Shown here one piece after another: positions 1-5,332 of a stretch of 7,801 bases of DNA. The stretch lies in NCBI GenBank assembly GCA_030639305.1, contig DAOWCY010000278.1, positions 1 through 7,801 on the forward strand, written 5' to 3'. Both the position numbers and the translations under genes were made by a program. Under the pieces are notes generated by a model. The model saw only the letters and a list, made by a program, of their open reading frames with translations, ran no database searches and was not told the DNA's origin. Origin of the DNA: JAGLQA01 sp023135565. Lineage in GTDB: Bacteria > Acidobacteriota > Aminicenantia > UBA2199. The first letter of the stretch is position 1. Each line of letters starts with the position of its first letter.

Positions 1-2
1 GT

Positions 3-188
3 TTCGTCCAATCAAGTTTTGGCGTCGGCTGCGCTCCGCAAAAACTCTAATTCATTCAGCGTATGCCTAAACCGGACGAGGAAACTGCTGAACTTATGGC
101 AGTGTTAGGTGTTAGACTGCCGAAAGTTTTGCCGCTGATAGAAAGCAGGGTAGACACAAAGACAAAGCTCAAAAAACGGCGGAAATGA
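3..188 (+). pseudogene. Possible transposase C-terminal remnant
   Basis: One frame encodes a tail that reads FIQRMPKPDEETAELMAVLG and continues to a basic end, TKLKKRRK, before TGA at 186-188. The style (PKPDEETAEL, then GVRLPK, then a Lys/Arg-rich terminus) resembles the C-termini of some IS transposases, from memory and not confirmed by search. The same frame is interrupted by TAA at 48-50, and the rest would lie left of the window, so this is a fragment or decayed copy. A start at the ATG at 63-65 would give only a 41-residue peptide, and no Shine-Dalgarno site precedes it. The family assignment is a guess; the decayed or partial state is more certain. Confidence 0.35.
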
Positions 189-215
189 AGATCAGAAGCC
201 AATTTTCAGACTAAT

Positions 216-428
216 TTATATGTGGAACATCCGTTGAATCATTCCCGAGGTAATATTCTCATCATAACGATCTTTCCAGATACCCACGATGCCATCCTGT
301 TTTCTCTCGATTTTATTTTTCTTAACTGCATCTTTTAGAACTCTCAGTACTTTTTCTATGATTTCTACATTTTCTATTTTGTATTCCAATTTTATATCGC
401 CGGGCACATTAATATTGATGGTTCCCAT
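216..428 (-). CDS. Orphan VapB-type antitoxin-like protein
   Basis: A 70-residue protein with a short beta-prone N-terminus (TININVPGDIKLEYKI), a helical middle (EIIEKVLRVLKDAVKKNK) and a C-terminal GIWKDRYDEN segment. A G-I/L-W-K-D-R motif near the C-terminus is common in small type II antitoxins that neutralise PIN-domain RNases, where the tail wraps the toxin. The start is secure: AGGAGGT (435-441) lies 6 nt before the ATG, and a TTGATT-N17-TATTAT promoter precedes it. Downstream on the same strand (below 216), where the toxin should follow, no PIN motif appears in any frame and the possible transposase remnant lies instead. It therefore looks like an orphan antitoxin. It could also be a small protein of another role that merely shares the WKDR motif. 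Confidence 0.55.
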   Translation of the reverse strand: MGTININVPGDIKLEYKIENVEIIEKVLRVLKDAVKKNKIERKQDGIVGIWKDRYDENITSGMIQRMFHI

Positions 429-448
429 TTTGGTACCTCCTGATCTAT

Positions 449-477
449 ATAATAGCTTAAAATGCGACTAAAATCAA
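449..477 (-). promoter_or_regulatory. Sigma-70-like promoter of the first antitoxin gene
   Basis: Read on the minus strand, TTGATT (472-477) and TATTAT (449-454) are separated by exactly 17 nt. Transcription would start near 442, immediately before the AGGAGGT ribosome-binding site, giving a leader of only about 15 nt. Both hexamers are close to consensus and the position matches the gene start. Confidence 0.6.
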
Positions 478-514
478 CCCTGAGAGCAATCCAAATTAGC
501 TATGCGGGATATGC

Positions 515-546
515 GGGGACAGGCAGGTTAAATTTTGGGGACAGGC
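515..546. repeat. Pair of GGGGACAGGC direct repeats
   Basis: GGGGACAGGC occurs at 515-524 and again at 537-546, 22 bp apart, in the short gap between the two antitoxin genes. The first copy is followed by AGGTTAA and the second by TAAC. The pair sits exactly where the body of the VapC toxin gene should be. Short dispersed GGGGACAG-type repeats can mark REP-like or transposon-related insertions, but the origin here is not shown by the sequence. Confidence 0.5.
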
Positions 547-560
547 TAACTTTATATGCA

Positions 561-602
561 TTATACCAGGATATTAGTATCGATCAGATAGGTAGTCGCC
601 AT
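561..602 (-). pseudogene. vapC: VapC toxin remnant, first 13 codons of a PIN domain
   Basis: On the minus strand an ATG at 602-600 opens a frame reading MATTYLIDTNILV and then stops at TAA (563-561). The LIDTNIL segment is the hallmark first strand of PIN-domain RNases and includes the first catalytic aspartate. PIN toxins normally run about 130 residues, so everything past the first strand is lost. The fragment overlaps the last 29 nt of the upstream antitoxin gene in another frame, the usual translationally coupled layout of vapBC operons. The break falls at the codon after Val, where a Tyr is common in the family. The fragment cannot be an active toxin. Confidence 0.65.
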
Positions 603-786
603 AAAATCCCTCTCGTTCGATATTCATGATCTTTCCTAATTTCTTCGTAGGAAACTTAACTTTGCCTTTTACGTCATCTTTAATTTCCTGGATAAATGTG
701 ATAAAAACCCTGGCTTTTTTTATATTGGGAACCTCTTCTAAATAAAATTCACCGTTGTCATATACAGCTTCGATAGTAGTATGCAT
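574..786 (-). CDS. vapB: VapB-type antitoxin (AF2212/DUF104-like) without intact toxin
   Basis: A 70-residue protein starting MHTTIEAVYDNGEFYLEEVP, which matches the AbrB-like small antitoxin pattern (AF2212/DUF104 style) in which an N-terminal beta unit forms the DNA-binding or dimerisation part. The C-terminus, LGKIMNIEREGFYGDYLSDRY, is the acidic toxin-binding tail typical of PIN-toxin antitoxins. TGGAGG lies 8 nt before the ATG and a near-consensus promoter lies upstream. The last 29 nt overlap the start of a truncated VapC frame, so this was a vapBC operon whose toxin has been destroyed. The antitoxin frame is undamaged, so it may persist by chance, neutralise toxins elsewhere in the genome, or simply be recent debris. 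Confidence 0.75.
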   Translation of the reverse strand: MHTTIEAVYDNGEFYLEEVPNIKKARVFITFIQEIKDDVKGKVKFPTKKLGKIMNIEREGFYGDYLSDRY

Positions 787-806
787 ATTATTTGCCTCCA
801 GGTAGT

Positions 807-835
807 ATTATGCATTCTCGATCTTTTTTTGTCAA
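807..835 (-). promoter_or_regulatory. Strong sigma-70 promoter of the vapB-like gene
   Basis: On the minus strand a perfect TTGACA (830-835) and CATAAT (807-812) are separated by exactly 17 nt. The start site would fall near 800, at the beginning of the TGGAGG ribosome-binding site (795-800), giving a leader of about 14 nt. ATGCATA-type sequences recur at the -10 and at the start codon and could serve autoregulation by the antitoxin, which is an inference. Confidence 0.75.
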
Positions 836-840
836 CAATT

Positions 841-1155
841 TACACTATAAAAACCGGGGGGACGTATTTGTCGTGTCGGCAGAATCCACCCCTTTTACCG
901 GTCGGCTTTCGTTTTGATCGGCGACCCCCGTTGATAATATTTTGCCCGCGGCGGGGGTGCGGCGCACCCACCCTCTTAGTCTGCCGGGGGCCAAACCCAA
1001 AAGAATATCGAACACCGAAGGAAAGCCCCATGATTCTTCGTTATCCAAAAGCCCCTCATAGGCTCCCCGCGCCGGACTGATCTTCCCGGGATGACAAACA
1101 ACCTGTTCTTTTTTTTCCGGGAAATCAAAAATAAAAGGAAATTTGGTTGCATTAC
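841..1155. other. GC-rich gene-less segment with short inverted repeats
   Basis: About 315 bp separate the divergent antitoxin and ATPase genes. The stretch is much richer in G and C than its neighbours and is open in several frames on both strands, but none of these frames has a Shine-Dalgarno site or a recognisable domain, so I do not call a gene. It contains ACCCCCG (924-930) paired with CGGGGGT (952-958), an overlapping hairpin GGGTGC-GGC-GCACCC (955-969), and TTCCCGG (1083-1089) paired with CCGGGAA (1117-1123). The open frames contain odd Arg/Pro/Gly-rich peptides of the kind seen when a repeat element or structured RNA is translated by chance. Its nature is unknown. Confidence 0.5.
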
Positions 1156-1175
1156 CATCCATTTTAGGCTAAAAT
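1147..1175 (+). promoter_or_regulatory. Possible promoter placed for leaderless transcription of the DUF4143 ATPase
   Basis: TTGCAT (1147-1152) and TAAAAT (1170-1175) are separated by 17 nt. The -10 matches consensus at 5 of 6 positions, the -35 only at the initial TTG. A start 7-8 nt downstream of the -10 would fall at 1182-1183, the A of the ATG coding Met4 of the long reading. This fits the absence of a good Shine-Dalgarno site. Confidence 0.35.
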
Positions 1176-1180
1176 GGATG
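1156..1180. promoter_or_regulatory. 11-bp perfect inverted repeat over the ATPase promoter and start
   Basis: CATCCATTTTA (1156-1166) and TAAAATGGATG (1170-1180) are perfect reverse complements separated by GGC. The right arm contains the proposed -10 box and the first in-frame ATG (1174-1176). As DNA it could be an operator for a dimeric repressor. As RNA it would bury the first ATG in an 11-bp hairpin. Confidence 0.6.
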
Positions 1181-2397
1181 ACATGATTACCAGATTTCTT
1201 AAAAAACGGGTTCAGGATATTTTTAACGACCATATCTCCATACTGCTTTTAGGTCCAAGACAAAGTGGAAAAACCACTTTTGTAAATGACCTGCTCAAAG
1301 ATGTGGAACACCTCAGCTACAACTTTATGAAATCCCGGGAAAGACAACGTTTCGAGAGAGACCCTTCCCTGCTCATCGACGAAATAGCAGGCGGCGATAA
1401 AACTTTCATTTTTGTCGACGAGGTGCAAAAAGTACCGCAGATACTGGATAATATCCAGGTATTGATCGACAGTGAAGAAAAAATTTTCGTGATTACCGGT
1501 TCATCCGCCCGGAAATTAAAACGAAAGGATATTAACCTGCTTCCCGGCAGGGTAGCAGCCCTACGCATGGACCCGCTTTACTGGGAAGAATACAGCCATC
1601 TTCTATCTAAAAATAAGCAGGAGAACATCAAAAATATATTAAAATTCGGGGAATTGCCGCGCATATTTACCATGGTTTCCGCCGCTAAAAAGAAAACTGC
1701 CGCGGAACTTCTCTATTCTTATGTCAATACTTATTTAGAAGAAGAGATACGGGCTGAAGCTTTAGTAAGAAATATGGGCGCTTTTTCAAAATTTCTCAAA
1801 CTATCGGCAGAGGAATCAGGGCGGATTATCAGCCTCAGGAATTTATCCCAGGATGTGGGCGTACCCCATTCCACCATATCGGTATACTACCGGATTCTTT
1901 TAGACTGTTTGATCGCCGAGAAAATCGAAGCCCTCGTCCCTGCTTCCCAGAGAGGCAAAGTGGTGCAGTCTTCGAAGTATCTTTTCTTCGACACAGGTAT
2001 TGTCAATGCTGCGTCAGAAGTGCTGGGGACAGGGGAATACCGCTCCGAATACTGGGGCAGCCTTTTCGAACAGTGGGTAGGGATTACTATACTAAAATTG
2101 TTAAAGTTAAGCGGTATAAAAGCCAAACTCTATTATTGGCGTGATTACAACGGCAGGGAAGTAGACTGGATTATCGAATATCGTGGTAAATGGCTGCCCA
2201 TCGAAGTGAAATGGGCGGATAGGGTGAGACACTCCGCCGCTAAAAATATCGAGTATTTTTTGAATCGTTTCCCGGAAAAAACCGGGCCGGGATATGTTGT
2301 TTTTACCGGGGACAACCCTACCCGCATCTCCGAAAGGGTAACTACGGTTCCCTATTTCGATTTAATAGACAACGTAATAAAACCATTTCTCCTTTGA
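1174..2397 (+). CDS. AAA_14/DUF4143 family ATP-binding protein
   Basis: A 407-residue P-loop ATPase. The Walker A motif GPRQSGKT is at residues 27-34, the Walker B TFIFVDEVQ at 77-85, a sensor-like ITGSSARKL at 107-115 and LLPGR at 122-126. A winged-helix-like segment around 222-255 (LSQDVGVPHSTISVYYRILL) precedes the C-terminal DUF4143 part, where D331 (REVDWII) and E344-x-K346 (PIEVKW) form the PD-(D/E)XK-like core. Family members are usually 370-480 residues, so the gene looks complete. The biochemical role of the family is not established; members are accessory, often multicopy genes. The frame opens after a TAG at 1165, so the start is ATG 1174 or ATG 1183 (Met4). The second agrees better with the promoter spacing and with family starts of the M-I-x-R-F-L kind. 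No strong ribosome-binding site is present. It converges on the next gene. Confidence 0.85.
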   Translation: MDDMITRFLKKRVQDIFNDHISILLLGPRQSGKTTFVNDLLKDVEHLSYNFMKSRERQRFERDPSLLIDEIAGGDKTFIFVDEVQKVPQILDNIQVLIDSEEKIFVITGSSARKLKRKDINLLPGRVAALRMDPLYWEEYSHLLSKNKQENIKNILKFGELPRIFTMVSAAKKKTAAELLYSYVNTYLEEEIRAEALVRNMGAFSKFLKLSAEESGRIISLRNLSQDVGVPHSTISVYYRILLDCLIAEKIEALVPASQRGKVVQSSKYLFFDTGIVNAASEVLGTGEYRSEYWGSLFEQWVGITILKLLKLSGIKAKLYYWRDYNGREVDWIIEYRGKWLPIEVKWADRVRHSAAKNIEYFLNRFPEKTGPGYVVFTGDNPTRISERVTTVPYFDLIDNVIKPFLL

Positions 2398-2434
2398 GCC
2401 GGAAAGCGCCCGCCCCTGCCTGCAAACATAACCG

Positions 2435-3967
2435 CTAAAAATCTTTTTCTTCATCATAAAAAACGATATACGTCTCGATGAGGATGCCTTCTACGGTTTC
2501 CCGCTGCTCCTTGACACCGGCTAATTTCACCGTATTGGGAACAAAAACCAGGTAAATCGCTTCTTTTAATTTCAGGCTCCGCGCATAGTAGGCCAACTGT
2601 TTTTTGCCTTTTTCAAAACGGAAAATATCCCGGAAAATCTTAAATTCCACTACATATTCCCGGTTCCCGATATTGATCAACAGATCGCACCGCCCCAACC
2701 CGGTGTCCGGCTCGAGATAACTTCTCCCTTCGAAGACCTGCACCAGCGACTGGATATAAGTCTCGAAACTGTAGGCCAGGGCTGCTTCTTTAATGCTCTT
2801 ATATGCACCGGTCTCTTCGTCTTTCTCACGGAAATACTTAAAACTTCTCCTTTTTACATAATCTTTGTAATTGTCGATGAGTAGTTCGAAATTTATCCGC
2901 CCGTCCGGGTAAAGCAGGGTGCTCAAATCGAGGTTCCTGAGAAAGCGGCGTCTCTCTCCATTGGAATAAGGATATAGGGCATCGTAAACCGCTTTTTTAT
3001 ACATGGGCACCCAGAATTCCACGTTACCGTCTTTATCTTTTTTGATCAGGCCCTGGGAATGAAGGAATTTTATTTTGTCGTCATTAATCCTGAATGGCTG
3101 CTTCTCCCCGGTAAACAGGATCGACTCTACGAAACGGCGGTGCTTTTTGGCTTTGTTGATAATATTGGAAATATTCTTGTCGATGGCTTCGGTAAGGTAC
3201 CAATCTTCCACCTGTAAGTAATCGTTATAGTCGATTTTTTCTTTAGCCGGGTGTTTTTCCACCAATTTGTAGGCGAATCCGTTTACCAGTCCCGGCTGGT
3301 TGGCGGTAACGGCGCATATTTTTTCTTTAACTTTGCGCTGGAATAACTGCCCGGTTTCCTCTTCGTGCATGTGCAGCAGCTCGAAGGTTTCTTCATCGGT
3401 AAAATAGGGTACTTCCAGGTTATCGGCTATGTTGAAAGGGCTGGCGTTATCCTGCACCACGCCTACGATATTGGACACCCCCACCAAAACAACCGATTTC
3501 AAGCAGTGTTCGGTTCTAAAATGGTAAAGATTCCTGATAGTATGAAGAAACTGGCCGAGGAGGTCTTCATTCAAACCCTCTATCTCGTCGATAATAAAAA
3601 CGATGTTTCGATCTTCGATACGTTTCAGTTCATCATGGAACATAGCGAAATTTCTCGATGTGATTTCGATATTAAGACCGGCTTTAAATTCGTTGGATAG
3701 AAACTTGACGCAATCGTGTTCGCTCACGTTCTTAAAATTTTCCAGGTTCGTATGAACCACCTCATACCCATTTTTTTCTAATTCCACGGCCAGCAGCCTG
3801 AAATAGGTGCTTTTGCCCGTCTGCCGCGGTGCCCAGATAGTAAAGTAACGTTCATCTTTCACCAATTCGCAGCCCTTTTTTATTAAATGTTCCCGTTTCA
3901 GGGTATAATGTCTTCCAGGTATGTTGGGGCCTGATGTATTGAAATAGCGTTTTGCTTTTTTTATCAT
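2435..3967 (-). CDS. AAA-like ATPase with C-terminal PD-(D/E)XK nuclease-like domain
   Basis: A 510-residue protein opening with KRYFNTSGPNIPGRHYTL, the signature start of AAA-like (PF14516-type) ATPases. Walker A APRQTGKST is at residues 46-54, Walker B NIVFIIDEIEGL at 121-132, and a sensor strand SVVLVGVSN at about 158-166. A middle winged-helix-like region follows. The C-terminus carries CDLLINIGNREYVVEFKIF with D428, E441 and K443, the D...ExK arrangement of PD-(D/E)XK folds as in the PDDEXK_9 group. All key residues are present, so an ATP-driven, possibly DNA-acting enzyme is plausible, but the substrate is unknown. The stop is 37 bp from the convergent DUF4143 gene, with no terminator hairpin visible in the gap. 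No Shine-Dalgarno site precedes the ATG, and the promoter spacing suggests a leaderless message. Confidence 0.85.
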   Translation of the reverse strand: MIKKAKRYFNTSGPNIPGRHYTLKREHLIKKGCELVKDERYFTIWAPRQTGKSTYFRLLAVELEKNGYEVVHTNLENFKNVSEHDCVKFLSNEFKAGLNIEITSRNFAMFHDELKRIEDRNIVFIIDEIEGLNEDLLGQFLHTIRNLYHFRTEHCLKSVVLVGVSNIVGVVQDNASPFNIADNLEVPYFTDEETFELLHMHEEETGQLFQRKVKEKICAVTANQPGLVNGFAYKLVEKHPAKEKIDYNDYLQVEDWYLTEAIDKNISNIINKAKKHRRFVESILFTGEKQPFRINDDKIKFLHSQGLIKKDKDGNVEFWVPMYKKAVYDALYPYSNGERRRFLRNLDLSTLLYPDGRINFELLIDNYKDYVKRRSFKYFREKDEETGAYKSIKEAALAYSFETYIQSLVQVFEGRSYLEPDTGLGRCDLLINIGNREYVVEFKIFRDIFRFEKGKKQLAYYARSLKLKEAIYLVFVPNTVKLAGVKEQRETVEGILIETYIVFYDEEKDF

Positions 3968-3973
3968 AAAAAG

Positions 3974-4002
3974 AGTATAGTATAAACAGGCATTTTTTTC
4001 AA
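3974..4002 (-). promoter_or_regulatory. Promoter of the 510-aa ATPase, spaced for leaderless transcription
   Basis: On the minus strand TTGAAA (3997-4002) and TATACT (3974-3979) are separated by exactly 17 nt. A start 7 nt after the -10 falls on the A of the ATG at 3967. The short stretch between the -10 and the ATG (CTTTTT) contains no ribosome-binding site, so the transcript would have no leader. Confidence 0.6.
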
Positions 4003-4122
4003 TACGGGCTGTTGTAACTATCCAGTTTTGGGGAAAACCCGGTTACTCAGGACAGATCCCGGTAGGAGCGAAGGGCCTTCACCCAACATGCCTATTTCAA
4101 AAAATAAAGGTGACTTTTATTA

Positions 4123-4199
4123 TGTGCACATGAACATTTTCATTGTGCACGTGAACAATGCCGAGGTACACCTGAACATTGGAGATGCGCAGGTGCATT
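4123..4199. repeat. Four degenerate units at exact 21-bp spacing (operator-like or heptapeptide repeat)
   Basis: Units begin at 4123 (TGTGCACATGAACA), 4144 (TGTGCACGTGAACA), 4165 (GGTACACCTGAACA) and 4186 (TGCGCAGGTGCATT, weaker). Each of the first three approximates the dyad TGTnCA-NN-TGnACA on one or the other strand. Spacing of 21 bp puts each unit on the same face of the helix, as expected for a multi-site operator upstream of the promoter near 4241. In the plus frame that ends at TAA 4259-4261 the same units encode VHMNIFI, VHVNNAE, VHLNIGD and AQVHFVL, so a small repeat protein (57 aa from ATG 4088) cannot be excluded. That frame lacks a ribosome-binding site and would run through the -10 box, so I favour regulation. 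Confidence 0.6.
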
Positions 4200-4240
4200 T
4201 TGTTTTATGGGCTTGCAAAAGGTGTTCCTATTTGCTAAAC

Positions 4241-4246
4241 TATAAT
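4241..4246 (+). promoter_or_regulatory. TATAAT -10 box of the envelope operon
   Basis: A perfect TATAAT lies 35 nt before the ATG of the first operon gene and 41 nt downstream of the 21-bp repeat array. No good -35 sits 16-18 nt upstream (AAAGGT at 17); the nearest TTGCAA (4213-4218) is 22 nt away. A strong -10 with a poor -35 and repeated sites just upstream is the layout of an activator-dependent promoter, which is an inference. Confidence 0.5.
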
Positions 4247-4281
4247 TTTGTTAGGAAATAAATAATACAGGAGAGTGAACG

Positions 4282-5316
4282 ATGGTTGAAAAGGTAAAAA
4301 ATTTCTTCGCCGCCCTGGCATCTTTTGCGGTATTTTTCTATGCCACCGGTTTCCTGGCAGAATATGCCCATGATAGGATGTTGGGAATTTCCATGGTTGA
4401 ACCTGCCGCTGAGAGCTATTTGATTTCCGGGGGGAAATTCGTGCTTTCCACCCTGTATGCGCTCTTTTCAACGATTTTCAGCCGGTTTTATTATTTTATC
4501 TTCTTTTTTATACTGGCGGCGGTTTTCCTCCATTTCGAGGCCCGGGCCAAAGAGAAAAAAGCAGTAGCTATATCGAAAACCTATTATACTTCCGTTTTAG
4601 TTTTAACACTGATTTTTTTGTTTTTCGTGATTCCTCTATTTACTTCGCCTTTTGCTTTCTCCGGCCTGCTGCTGGACAAAGCGGAACCGGCGGTTTTTTA
4701 TAAGCCCTTTGAAAAAACCACTGCCGACCTGTGGACCTGGATGTTAAACGGGAATCCGGTGAACAAAGCGAAGCTGACGCATTTTTATGTGCTGCTGGTT
4801 CTTTCTACCGCCGTCTCCGCTGTGCTGCTTTATTCTATGGTGAAGCGGAGGCAGCGCATGAAAGGGAGCAAAGAGGACGAAAAACCCTCAAAAGCGGATG
4901 CGGCGCTTACTCTCAAACAAAAGGCGGCAGCCCTGTTTAAAACCTACCGGTGCGTCCTGCCCCGGTTTTTTTACGATTTGCTGCTTTTGTTGATGGTGGT
5001 AGTGGTGTTGGTGCAGTTGTTTACTATCCCGCTTAATTACGGCATCCTGCTTAAATCGAACCATTATCCGGCAGTGCGGTTGGAAGCAGCAAGCAGCGCA
5101 GCCGGGCAGCCGGGGGTTGAAATCTTAGCGGATCGCCTGCCTGGAAGTGACTATAAGATGTGGTTATTAAGAGAGAACGACAAGGAGATCATGGTCTATG
5201 CGGTTTTTATCGAAAAAAAGAGTGGGCAGCAGGCGTATAAACTTTTGATTTTAAAGAAGGCCCAAATCGGGACAATCGAAATCCTGGGTTATAGTTCTAT
5301 TTTCGAGTTTAAATAA
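4282..5316 (+). CDS. Multi-pass membrane protein of unknown family, first gene of operon
   Basis: A 344-residue integral membrane protein I do not recognise. Hydrophobic segments lie at about 8-29, 52-86 (longest stretch around 68-86), 102-120, 167-186 and 231-250, so five passes or slightly more are likely. A very basic and acidic stretch at 187-222 (VKRRQRMKGSKEDEKPSK) is probably a cytoplasmic loop by the positive-inside rule. The last 90 residues after the final pass are soluble and beta-rich (VEILADRLPGSDYKMWLL to IEILGYSSIFEFK), and by alternation probably sit outside the membrane. AGGAG (4269-4273) is 8 nt before the ATG. The stop is 16 nt before the next gene, which encodes an exported protein, so this may anchor or serve the two exported partners. 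No catalytic motif is visible. Confidence 0.8.
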   Translation: MVEKVKNFFAALASFAVFFYATGFLAEYAHDRMLGISMVEPAAESYLISGGKFVLSTLYALFSTIFSRFYYFIFFFILAAVFLHFEARAKEKKAVAISKTYYTSVLVLTLIFLFFVIPLFTSPFAFSGLLLDKAEPAVFYKPFEKTTADLWTWMLNGNPVNKAKLTHFYVLLVLSTAVSAVLLYSMVKRRQRMKGSKEDEKPSKADAALTLKQKAAALFKTYRCVLPRFFYDLLLLLMVVVVLVQLFTIPLNYGILLKSNHYPAVRLEAASSAAGQPGVEILADRLPGSDYKMWLLRENDKEIMVYAVFIEKKSGQQAYKLLILKKAQIGTIEILGYSSIFEFK

Positions 5317-5319
5317 AGG

Positions 5320-5329
5320 AGGAGGTGAT
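5320..5329 (+). promoter_or_regulatory. Near-perfect anti-16S ribosome-binding site
   Basis: AGGAGGTGAT matches the 16S rRNA 3' end along its full length and sits 3-7 nt before the ATG at 5333, depending on the core chosen. It fixes the start and predicts strong translation of the second operon gene relative to its neighbours. Confidence 0.8.
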
Positions 5330-5332
5330 AAA

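Noticed and set aside
1083..1123. TTCCCGG/CCGGGAA inverted repeat with a T run as a terminator
   Set aside because: The T run lies inside the loop and not after the stem on either strand, so it does not form an intrinsic terminator.
840..1162. Open frames on both strands of the GC-rich segment (63-105 aa)
   Set aside because: They overlap each other on opposite strands, lack ribosome-binding sites, have Arg/Pro/Gly-heavy compositions without domains, and are best explained by few A/T-rich stops in a GC-rich stretch.
2398..2434. A shared terminator between the convergent ATPase genes
   Set aside because: The 37-bp gap has no hairpin followed by a T run on either strand.
3365..3700. A plus-strand open frame inside the 510-aa ATPase gene
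   Set aside because: It is antisense to a well-supported ATPase reading frame with intact Walker motifs and shows no domain of its own.
4028..4261. A 77-aa frame (TTG start) or 57-aa frame (ATG 4088) with VHxN heptads
   Set aside because: No ribosome-binding site, and the frame runs through the likely -10 box of the operon. The periodicity is explained as well by 21-bp DNA sites. Kept only as an alternative in the repeat entry.
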